DNA of 64,000 nucleotides, taken from the NCBI GenBank assembly GCA_036877525.1, contig JAZGTH010000007.1, forward strand, positions 6,261,501 through 6,325,500, in the 5' to 3' direction. Shown in pieces: positions 50,082-60,340 of this stretch. Below the pieces are notes generated by a model. It saw only the letters and a list, made by a program, of their open reading frames with translations, made no database searches and was not told where the DNA came from. Made by a program: the position numbers and the translations under genes. The stretch comes from Chromobotia macracanthus. Lineage: Eukaryota; Chordata; Actinopteri; Cypriniformes; Botiidae. Position 1 is the stretch's first letter. Every line of letters starts with the position of its first letter.

Positions 50082-53000
50082 TCAGTTAACTGGCCTTTTG
50101 CAGGCTTGGCCGTGATGATAGATGAATGGATGTCTTATCAGTTCCTCTGCAGATGGTCGTTGTCTTGGATCTCTGCAAAGAAAAGGGAATAAAAAAAAAC
50201 TTTTTAAACACAAAAGGACTGGAGAAAATATTTTATGGCAAAAGTTAGTACCTGTGATTATAAAGTTAATTTAAATTTTACTGTTGATGGTTTTGTCTGA
50301 TTTTAGTATTTTGGAAAATGACATGGTTCTTCAAAGACTCACCTGCTTAAGCAAGCCTTGACGAACCCCCTAGCATGTATAGAGAAGTCATCAGACAGAG
50401 AAGGCATCAAGCCCTTTTGAGCCCCAATGTAAAAAAGGGCTGCCATCTTGGCCATGTGAGCAAGGGGTGGCTTTCCTGTGGCCATTTCAAACACAGTACA
50501 GCCAATGCTCCAGATGTCTGATTTTCGTCCATGTCCTGTCTCATTGATCACCTCTGGTGCCATCCAGTATGGGGTACCATGGGCAGATTTCAAAAGGTCA
50601 CTCTTACTTCCACTTAAAGTTAGACAGTTAAGTCGGCGAGCGCATCCGAAGTCAATTAGTTTGACTACTCCAGTGGGCATAAGCATGATGTTGTTCCCTT
50701 TCAGATCCCTATGGATGACTCTGTTAGCATGAAGATAGGCAACCCCCTCTAGTATCTGTTGGGTGTATAGAGCAAATACTTTCTCTGGCAAGGGTCCAAA
50801 CTGGCTCAGGATACTAGAGATGGAACCACCTGGAACATACTCCATGAAGATGCTTACAATGTTCTCGCACAGAGCTGTGCCCAGGAAACCAACAATGTTA
50901 GTGTGCCGAAGGTTCTTTAGAAGGTCCACCTCTCTCTCCAGGCGATCATACTCTTTTTCTGCAATCTCTGAAGAAGATGCGTCCAGTAGTATCTGTTTGA
51001 CTGCAATCAGCTGACCTTGACTGGTTAACCCACAATACACCTGCATCAGACAGATGAATAGACCACAGTGAGAAACAGAAAATCTTTACATTTGCTCTGT
51101 AGTTAGATCTTAGAAGGGTGTCTTACTGTTCCATAGGCTCCTTTACCCAGAACATCTCCTTTTGTCCATGTGATAGAAGCCTCATCTGAACTGGATCTGT
51201 TAGTATAACATAGTTCACCTGAGGAAATCCCCTGTTGGACAACAGATTGACAGATTTAATGTGATGTTTATGGAATCTCAGTAAGATTTTGTTATATGTC
51301 CAAGTGAAATAATTACCTCATTTAAAAGTTTCTTGAATTTTGAGGGTAGGTTATCACTGAATTCCTTGCCATCATCCTTTTCAGTCTCAGGTGTGTCAAC
51401 CTCTCTTCTCTCCAGTGATATTAACCCCTCTGCCAAAGAACGCAGCAGGTCATCTGTGAGAGGTCCATCACCTACCTCATCTAGAAACCTCTGGTATACA
51501 GATGAAACTGTTCTGTCACTTGTCCATGTATTGATCAGAGGCTGTGCTGGAATTCTTGTCATGCTTAATATTACAGGTTCATCTGTGGCACCTGAATCAG
51601 CAGGAATCTGTGGCTCTTGATCCTTAATGAGATGTGATCCAGGTCTTGTGGCTACATTTTTGGGGAGAATATCTGTTTTAGACACAGTGCTTGAAAGTAC
51701 TTCTTCAATCACTGACAGTATGGAACTATGTTGTCTCTCAATAATGTCCTTAGAAATGCCCCTTCCATCATCCTCAGTAAAGGGCATTTTGGAATTTCTC
51801 TGGTCTTCCTCTGCTTCGCAATCAGAAGTTACAATGTGACCTTTATTTTTTGAAAGAGGTGGATGCTTTTTAAGCCTTTTTGGAACATCTCTTTGCTTGT
51901 GTTGCCTGCATTTAGCGCGACTGTATCTTTCTCGTGCTTGTTTTCTTCTGTTAATTTCCACTGTTATTTGGCCTCTCTGTTTTCCATTGATTTGTTTTTT
52001 AACTTGAAGTGATGTGTGGACCTGTTTGGATTTCTCAGCGGAACTCTCTGCTCTAAGATTTTTGTAAACTGGAGTCGCAAACATTTCGTAGATTGCTGGA
52101 CCTTCATCTTCCTGGCTGATTTTTAGAAACATGTCATTGTAGGTAACATGGTCCACAGCAGATCTTGCTCGTGATGCTGCTCCTGATGCAGGTCTTTTGG
52201 AAGTTTCTGCGCTTCTTAAATTTCGGTGCAGTTGGTTTTGACTGTTATTACTCACTATTTTGTCACTACCACTCAACCTCCTGTGTTGACAGGGTTCAGA
52301 GACCTTCTTTGTGGTTGTGACTTCATCTGTAGTTTTTTTACAAGCCATTACAGATGTCATCCTTGGCAAATATGATTTGTTAGAGATCTCAACTGCAATA
52401 ACTAGGTTTGTGGGTTTACTTTCTCTGAGTTTCACCTTTGAGTGAATTGGTGAATTTAACCCATTCCTTGTGGATTTAGCAGTACTCTGGGTTCTGTGTG
52501 CTAGAATATTGAACGACTGATTTGTGTGAAAAGATGTTTTGCCTTTTTTGTCATATCGTTTGATCATCTTATTTGGTTTGTTCTCTTCATGTAGAATTTG
52601 ATCTACTACACTGATGTCCACACCGTTACAATAGGATCCTCTGTCTTTGACTGAAGGTAGAATTTCTGTGGCTGTGTTGCTGGGTTCATTGCAATATGAA
52701 CTGGTAACATCAATATTTTGAGACATTTTCTGAAGATTAGAGTTTTCACTTGCTTGGGATTCATCAACAATGAATGACCCAACAGGGATATGGTCTTTTG
52801 TATTGTCTGAAGTTATTTTGTCTGTGCTCTTTGTGCTATTATTAATTCCAGGACTTTCCAAATCCTGGGATACCAATTCCAAATTTAGTGACTTCTCTAA
52901 GACCCCAAATATTGTGTATGTCTCCTGAGGAGCATTCTCCTCCTCCTCTTGGCTACTACTGCTGCAGGAATTACTATCCTCACTGCCTGCCATAGTGCTT

Positions 53001-56000
53001 CTGAATCTTCCTGAAGACTGCCTGGAGAAGATTTCCACTTTTGCTTTAGACTTTGAGAAAGGCAAAGTTGATTTTAAGGCCAGTGGGTGCTTAAGACTTG
53101 AAAGAGCAGAGACATCTCTGTATCTACTGTCCAGTGGAGCTAGATGTTTAGGTGTCCTAAACAATGTTGGTAGTGACATCTGGTAAAGCACAACAATAAA
53201 AGTATCAAACTCATGGTATTAAAGGGTGTGCATGCATTTATTCAAAATACAAGATGTTCTTACCTTTTGGGTAATAACTTCATCCTCTGTCTCACCAACT
53301 CTAAGCCCTGTTGTTCATTGAAAAGTTTTAATTACGCTTACGCCCTTGCCATGTGATGCATCACATAACCTTAATTATAGTCATTTAAATAATCATAGTT
53401 TAAAATGCTTCTAGTCTTGCCAAGCATTACACCTCATCTACCCAGATACTTTCTACTTCAGTGAGAACATAATACTTCAGGTTTATAACCTTACTCCTTG
53501 TCTTAGACCATCTACTCTGCTGCTGAAGAGGTGAGAAGACAGTTACAGAATCTCTTTAGCATTCAGTCTTCCCCACACAGGTCTGGGGGACTTCCTACTA
53601 TGTTCCAGTGCCAAAGGACTACAGACCAGTTCCTCTCACTTCACACATCATTGAGATTTTAGAGAGACTATCAGTCTGGCTCACATTTATGTTCTCTGTA
53701 ATCATGACCTTTTCAGCCCCTTTGAACCTGTTTTGTCTCTGACCACAAAACAAGCTCTGGGTGATACAAATGGATGTCTTTTGCTGGAAGACTAACTGTG
53801 AGACAAAGCTCATGATAAAAGAAACTTTATAAAAACGGTCTTGTTTTTCCCGTTTACCCTCTATGCATTTGTAGATGTTCTCTGATCTATGTATAAATCA
53901 ATACATTTCTTCTACAAGAAAGTTGTTAACTGTGAAAGAACTGTCTATACTTACTGTTATGAATGTTAGCTCGTGCTTGCAGCAGCATACTTGCATTAAG
54001 AAGAGGATCCATCAGCACTGGTGTCGATTTACTGAGCTGAGTGAAATGAGGAGCAGGAAAAATAGGTACTGATGAGGAAGTTGCTTTCAGTGATGGATGC
54101 AAGGGCCTTGTTTTGTCCCAGCTTTTTTTGCTGTCCCATAGGCTGGGCAAGGATGAAGTCTGACTGGGTGAAAAGTTATTTGCATAATTAGCCTGTTTAT
54201 TTTAGAATGTTTATTTACAAATTCAATTCATCTTAAGATGGACAGAACCAGTTTTCCATCTTGTTTAGAAGGAAAGAACCAGTTTTCCTTCAAAATTTCT
54301 TCTTTTGCTCTCTCTCTTTCAGCGAATAATGGAAGATACTGGAGCTATACTGTTATGCTGACAACTGCTTGATCCTGTAACCAAACACCTCTGTACAGTC
54401 TTTGTGTAAAAATTAGAGGGTGCCACTGAATGGATGGGAGTTTCGTGCAGGCCAGATTGTGCACATAGTTGGTTTGTACATTTTATATTTGGACAGGCGC
54501 TGTTGTTGTTAAGTATTATTTGTTGTTTGATGGCCTTTCTTTGTTTATTTAAATGCTAATTTAGTTAGATGAAGAAGTGATGAATGAGTGTATAGAACCA
54601 GCTGGCTAACCTGCTTCGTTTCCTCTCATCTTTTCTGTCTTCTCTTCTGATGTTTATCTTTGGCTCCATAGAAAGCTCAATGCAGATCCTGTTATCTGTA
54701 CAAACACACAAATAGGCCATGTAAAGCTACCCCCATAAGCATACTATAGAGCTAAAAAACAGCAATTATATTGTTACTCAAAGATCCACTATCCTCAGCT
54801 ACTGAAACTAGTTCAAATTGATTCCAATGTATTAAGACTGTAAACTGTAAAAGTCATGAATGTACAAGACATGAACAAAAGAAAAAAAAAAGACATGAAT
54901 TTAAATATACACCAGGGGAAATTGCACTGCAGTGTTCATCCCTGATCCAGCACACCTGCCTGTCATCATTCAAGTAATCCTAAAGTAATCTATTAGCTGT
55001 GTTTAAAAAGTGTTTAATCTTTATACAACATCACTTTTTATCTACGCTGGTGGAGATACATAAAATCCATAGATAAACATATACACACACATATGAGAAA
55101 GAGGGAGAGATATCTATTCTATGGCTAGATAGGAAAATGTATAAAAAAAATGTTCTACCTTTTTTTTCAAATTTAGACCTTTGAGAAAGCCTAAGCCTCA
55201 CTGAAACCAAATGTTTCACAGTTCTTCTGAAGACTGGGGATAATCCTTATCTGCAAGTGTCAGTAAGTGAAGGTTCTCTGTTGTCGACTGTAGTCTGAGT
55301 GAGTCGCTTGGAACAGAGGAGCCCAAAAAGCCAAGTCACACCCCTCTCATTGTCATGCATGTCTTGAGGGATGGGCTGAGAGTGTGAGATTGCTGTTTTT
55401 TATTCAGGATGGTGAAAGAGGTAACCAATAGGAGTGTTTGAAAGCCCAAAGGACACAGAGAGCCACTGTCCTTCAGGATAAAACCCTGCAGGTATTCTGT
55501 TGGCATTCTGTAATCTTTTCTCTTGAATGATGAACACAACGAATGATTTGTAAGTATAGTTGATGACTCACCTTGGTAGAGGTCTGTATGGTTATTTTGG
55601 GGAACGATAATCTCAGTTGGTTCCCTCTGCAAAACAGAGAAGGTAAATGATTTTGTTCATGGTGTATTAGATATACCATTGAATGAAGGAATGAAACACA
55701 TTTTGAAAAGTTACTCAACAACAGAAGCACAGCAGGAAACACTAAACTGCAGAATTAAAGCTTGAATGTGATCTAAATACAATAACCTGTCACAGAATCA
55801 TGCCTGACTAATTAACCTGTTAACTACTAACCATCTGGAGGAGATCCATTCAATCAGCTAACATCATCATTAGCCAGCTGTGATGCCTGACAGCAGTGAC
55901 CAAGGCTCAGCCAAATGAAACGCAATGAAAGGCTTAAATAAAACATTTTGAAACTAAACTGTTTGATTGGCTTGCCTTTACAATCACACTGGGACTGCTG

Positions 56001-57798
56001 AGTTACTTTATGCTGTTAGCAATCATTTAAATAGGTTTCTCCACTTTTTTGTTCAATTGGAACAGACTTACGGAAAGCCATACAAATAAGAACACCTGAC
56101 CTTTATCTCAGGTGTGCCACAGTCACGTGTAAGAGAGTAGCTGGGGGATATGGCAGGACTCCCTGGCCAACAAGACTCCAGACAGGTAAACATCGTTTCT
56201 CAACAATACAATACAAACACTACAATGAGTCAGCATATTAGGAAAATAAACACTTTTCTCATTAATGAACAAAAAAGTAAGTAATGTGTTTTCTTATAAA
56301 TGCAAAATATTGATACAAAAATAAAACATGTTAACGGTAAATTAAATGTGTATCTGTAGGAGTTATAGGTTGTATGACTATATTTTTAAAGCTGCAATCT
56401 GTAACTTTTGAGATCATTTTGAACACTGATTTTTATGCACTTGCTCAATTACAGTTTTGTTGTTCATGTTTAACCACAAAAAGTTACAGATATTTTTTTC
56501 TTCAGGAATCAGTGGTTTACCTGCTTGCAGCTCAGAATCCATTACTCTGAGAAGTTCATCCTTCTTTGAGCTACTGATCTGAGATACATACCACAGAGCA
56601 GTGTGACCTCTTTGGTCAACAACCATCATGTCACTAGAAAGCAGAGCAGGTAAAGTCATAAAGATTTTTATGATTCAGGCCTATAACATTACATACACTG
56701 TTTGTTTATCCTAATTTTTATTTCAATCTGACAATTTCAATATAACACCTGAATGAAATGAATCAAATTAAATTGTTTTCCTTACACTGAAAGAGACAAA
56801 AGTTCCTTCACTACTTCCACAGGCTGATATTTCCATGGCAACTGCAATCCTTCAAACAGATCCACATCCCTTACTGCCAGCATCAAAGGGGTCAGTCCAT
56901 CTCTGTTTGGTTTATTTAAGTCCACTAATTCTGTCTGGGCCTGTGATACAGAACCAAAGTTTTGTTTGTTGTAATACATTCCAGCTAAAAAGCCCTTTCC
57001 TGAGATGGGGGGAAAATATATTCTCCCATGACAGATGGCCAATACAGATCCATCAGAGAACTCCCCATGGAGTCTGACCTGCCTTGTCTGAACCTGGTGT
57101 TGGTATCACATTTCAAACAGTCAAATGGCAAGGGGAACATGAAGTCTGAGCTGCTCACCATCAGGTCCTGTAGACTGCAGAGATCTCCCCTCCAGGCTGC
57201 ATCTGATAGCTGCACCTGGTGGGGTAAATCTCGGATCAAGGCCAATAACAGCTCCCCCTGGAGTGCCGGCTGACTAACATGAAGAGCTGTGTGGTTGTCA
57301 TGGTTACAGAGAGTTGCATCTGCTTCTCTTTCTAAAAGAAAATGCATCACCTGTGTTCACAGATGATTGCATCGTGTTAACAGATGGAGAAATGTTATCA
57401 GTTGAAAATGAGGAAATTATGATAAATTGTTGTCTGGTGCGTTAACGCATTAATGAAACAAGATGTACAGAAAGTGATTATATAGTTATTATATGGTATA
57501 TAGTTATATAGTGCACTAATGTCCATGATAATATAATCAGTACATTACACTTCTATCAGCTTTGTTTTACCAATATTACCTACAGTATCAGCTGATCGAT
57601 TTTGATTGTCATCCCATTATCTCATACCGTAGTAAGGCCCATCCTGCAAGCACTGATAAGTGGTGTGCAGCCGTTTGAGTCATGAGGCAGGTCCATTTCT
57701 TCCCGGCAGCAGAGTCCCTGCTCCAGCCCCACAGCCACAGCCTCTAGCTCTCCCTTCATCAGCAGCTCCACAAATCTGCCTCTTTCATGTGTCCCCAT
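50082..57798 (-). CDS. map3k19: MAP3K19 (YSK4-type kinase) with N-terminal ankyrin-like repeats, 13 coding exons
   Basis: Coding exons, 5' to 3': 57798-57628, 57350-57159, 56940-56786, 56633-56521, 55624-55572, 55250-55202, 54695-54611, 54163-53955, 53307-53264, 53179-51317, 51231-51127, 51040-50343, 50172-50082. They total 3828 bases, 1275 residues (human about 1328). Phase is unbroken across all 12 junctions. Residues 1-210 hold ankyrin-like repeats (NGCTPLISACRMG, NHTALHV, RDGLTPLMLAVRD, QRGHTALWYVS). The middle is disordered and poorly conserved, with YEMFATPVY shared with human in substance. The kinase domain is complete: GKGAYG at 1007-1012, AVK lysine 1028, HRDLKGNN with D1125, DFG at 1143-1145 and APE at 1174-1176. 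MAP3K19 is a STE11-class kinase reported to activate JNK/p38/ERK signalling. The start ATG (context AAC-ATG-G) is the first in exon 2; exon 1 is non-coding. Confidence 0.93.
50343..51040 (-). CDS. map3k19: map3k19 main kinase exon
   Basis: This 698-base exon carries most of the catalytic domain, from just after the glycine loop (VYCGLTSQGQLIAVKQ) to helix H. It contains the hinge region MEYVPGGSISSI, the catalytic loop HRDLKGNN, the DFGCARRL segment, activation loop GTPYWMAPEVIN and SDIWSIGCTVFEMATGKPP. All residues needed for catalysis are present. The final 29 codons, with RPSAEELIRHPF, are in the next exon at 50172-50082. Confidence 0.95.
51317..53179 (-). CDS. map3k19: map3k19 large central exon
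   Basis: A 1863-base exon (621 codons) starting in phase 0 at an ATG directly after TTTACCAG. The encoded region is low-complexity, rich in serine, lysine and glutamate, with acidic SSSSQEEEEN near its start and basic RRKQARERYSRAKCRQHKQR in the second half. The best conserved part is DMFLKISQEDEGPAIYEMFA. It probably serves as a linker or docking region. Without the upstream exons this ATG could be mistaken for the start. Confidence 0.9.
56521..57798 (-). CDS. map3k19: map3k19 ankyrin-repeat exons
   Basis: Four exons (57798-57628, 57350-57159, 56940-56786, 56633-56521) encode residues 1-210. Ankyrin-type helices are marked by TPLISACRMG, HTALHV, LTPLMLAV and HTALWYVS, with leucine-rich second helices such as VMHFLLEREADATLCNHDN and EVVKELLSLSV. 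I count three to four repeats, one interrupted by an insertion. Linking these exons to the kinase gene rests on unbroken phase through the next five exons, and on exons at 55250-53955 resembling the human MAP3K19 N-terminal region (ICIELS, IRRED, VLMDPLL). A separate ankyrin gene is possible but less likely, as no stop, poly(A) signal or promoter was evident between. Confidence 0.8.
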
Positions 57799-58292
57799 GT
57801 TGCAGTGTTTTACCAGATCTACAAACACAGACAATATCTCCAGATCTTACTGTATGTGATATCTTGCCTTTATTAACAAAAAGTTCTGATTTGTTGTCAC
57901 CATGTGATTATGCATTTGACAGTCTGTATATAATCACAGCCCTGTTTGAACATTCTGTTTCAGTGTTTTTTTTCTCAAATGACAACAAAATCCAATTATG
58001 TTTTTTAATTTATTTCTTTAGCCTGCTTACCTAAGAAATAAAAGATGATGGTTGTATTTAAAGCAACTTATAATTTATTACTGAGACTAGTAAATGACCA
58101 TGGAGTTAGTGTTAACAAAAAATAAACAGCTTTGAACTTGTAGGGCAAAAACCTATTTAGTTGTAATAGACTGATGTAAAATTCATAATGCATAAATCAA
58201 ACTAGAACTTCCCAAAACGCATTACTCTATGTTAAAAAAGATTTACTGTATAAGATAAAGCCTATTGTTGTCATGCATTTAGTTAGACTCAC

Positions 58293-58470
58293 CTGCGCCA
58301 GTGGTTTGTTGTCCAGCGTCTGAATTTAAATGTTTAGTTAAATCAGTAAACTGTTCCTGTAGCTGCGTCCTTGTCTTTTAAAGGGTCAGTGCTTTGTTTT
58401 CATTGCGTCTTTATGCCTTGAGCAGATCTGAGTTTACAGCCTGTTGCCAAGGTGACAGCAGCTTTGGCAT
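58293..58470 (-). ncRNA. map3k19: map3k19 non-coding first exon (5' leader)
   Basis: A strong donor, GGCGCAG then GTGAGT, lies at 58293 on the minus strand. Upstream, the frame leading into exon 2 is closed by TAA with no ATG after it, so this exon can only be leader. The 5' end is not defined; the right edge given is a guess bounded by the promoter motif at 58443-58456. Confidence 0.55.
58443..58456. promoter_or_regulatory. map3k19: RFX X-box motif near the map3k19 start
   Basis: GTTGCCAAGGTGAC fits the X-box consensus GYTRYY-N(1-3)-RRHRAC at every position. It lies about 150 bases upstream of the first exon's donor, where X-boxes of ciliary genes usually lie. I infer RFX-driven transcription in ciliated cells. 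Confidence 0.55.
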
Positions 58471-60214
58471 GAAAACAATGAACCCACTGCTAGACCTTTG
58501 TTTTGTTTTTAAAAGGGAAGTGTGCAGAAATGTCTATAAAAGAGTTTGGTTGTTATAATTACAGATAATGTATGTTTCTATAAAACACCTCTCTCCCTGG
58601 CTTTTTGTATTTTATTGCTTATTTGAAAGCTTATAGACATTACATTGTGTAATGTGCTGTAAGTAACAGTACATCTGTTACACAAAGGCAAGCAAATCTA
58701 GTGAATACTGTATTGTGCAAATAAAAATATACCTTTGTACAGTATATGCCAATAGCATAAGAAGTGGAGTCCAAAAGTGTTTTTCTTATAGGACACTGTA
58801 TACAGTTAAAAGTTACGGCACAATTTCATGTGTAAACAGACTTTTATACAGCAACAGTAAAGAGTGATTTTATGTTCAACTCGGGAAGGTAACATGAGAC
58901 AAAACTATTGCAAACACCAGGACAAAACTAATGCAGAACCGCACAGAACGACATGACCGCTAGAGGTCGCTGTGGAGAGCGTCAATAATATTACAGTAAA
59001 CGAGTTCTCAGAAATCGGATTAATCTGTCTGATAAATAGGCAGAACAAGCCATTTAGTTTGCAGTTTAGGTAGTTTGCAACTGTCTGGTTCAATGGAAAT
59101 GTGTAATAAAAAGGTAGACAAATTCATAGACTTATCATTCACTAATCATCTGATCCATTTTTGCATTTATTCTAAAAAGTGCTAAATAATAGTTATTAAT
59201 AAAAATGATTACATATTTGATATGGGGAGGCCAGGGCTATAAATATATTTTTTTTAAAAAGAAAGGGTATTGTTGGGTTGTGGCACAGTAGTTTTAAGAG
59301 AGAAACAAACTAATTTTTATTTTAAACCAAACTAACTCATCTGACTAACTAATCTGTCTGATACAGTTATTTGAATGATAAATATGAGTCGTTCATTTAC
59401 CTCTACAGGGTTTAGTTTATTAATGGCTTGACAGGAATGCTGAGTTAAAATCAAACTTTCAGATGTTTATTTTTTTATTTGTTCATTGTTATATATTTAT
59501 TTCATTGTGGCAGTACCTTACTATACGATTCAGACATAAAACATGTGAAAACCCACCAACACCGGTAGCCAACCCACCCTGGTCTTCCTTTTATTTTATT
59601 TTATTTTATTTGATCTACTTATACACGTTTAGACATTTCATAATTGATTGCATTATTCAATTTGCTTTGCAAACGAAAAGCTATTAAAAGGAACCAAAGG
59701 GGGGCCTCATGGTGCAAGATATCACATTTCAGAGGGCCTCTATCACAGGGCCAGATGTTATGTCCCATTGTCCCCTAGTTATTTACGTGTTAAATTATAT
59801 AAACTTTCATATTCATTTGCAGTCACTGACAGCTCTGAATAGAGGCGCTGTTGGATAGTAAAAGCCTCAGTGAAGGACCTGCCCATCACACTTTCCGCAG
59901 GCAGGCAGTGCGTCTGGGGCGGCAGAAGGTGGACGCGTCCGGTCCTGAGGCTGATCGAAGGTGGATGCGGGTTCACCAACCAATACGACCTCACACACAT
60001 TTCACCATATGATTATCTGATATCTTCAGTGTATTTAATACATAGTATGTGAGATCGATCATTGTCAAAGCCTTTGCCCCATGGACATCACAGCACTGGC
60101 GAGCATTAAGATAACACGCCTGTTTGGTTGATGCGTCTCTCCGCAAAGTTCCGGGTGGAGATCTGCTGACAACGGAGAAAGTTTCGTTTCATTAAATCTC
60201 ATCGCTCACACACA
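58471..60214. other. Head-to-head intergenic, map3k19/kif5c-like
   Basis: AT-rich sequence with a TTTTA pentanucleotide run at 59589-59611. From about 59850 the base composition turns CpG-richer and probably holds the kinesin promoter and 5' leader. No coding signal was seen. Confidence 0.6.
59589..59611. repeat. TTTTA pentanucleotide run
   Basis: Four to five units of TTTTA, low-complexity DNA between map3k19 and the kinesin gene. Confidence 0.9.
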
Positions 60215-60340
60215 ATGGTGGATGCTGCTGAATGTTGTGTGAAGGTGATGTGCCGATTCAGGCCACTTAACGAAGCGGAAATCACCAGAGGTGACAAATA
60301 CATCCCGAAATTCAAAGGAGAAGACACCGTGGTTATTTCG
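60215..60340 (+). CDS. kif5c: Kinesin-1 heavy chain, exon 1 only (partial gene)
   Basis: Forty-two codons from ATG to a donor GTAAGA, phase 0. The peptide starts [20 protein letters not shown] and continues with [17 protein letters not shown]. This is the first beta strand of the kinesin motor domain as in KIF5 proteins, and the exon boundary falls where the human exon 1 ends. NEAEI and IPKFKG favour KIF5C; KYI and EDTVVI are also seen in KIF5B, so the paralogue call is not certain. Location in a block matching human chromosome 2q, where KIF5C lies, supports it. Kinesin-1 carries cargo toward microtubule plus ends, KIF5C mainly in neurons. Exon 2, with the nucleotide-binding loop, was not found before the window ends. 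Confidence 0.85.

Noticed and set aside
50478..53186. Plus-strand open frames over the map3k19 exons
   Set aside because: Antisense shadows of the kinase gene, without similarity to any family.
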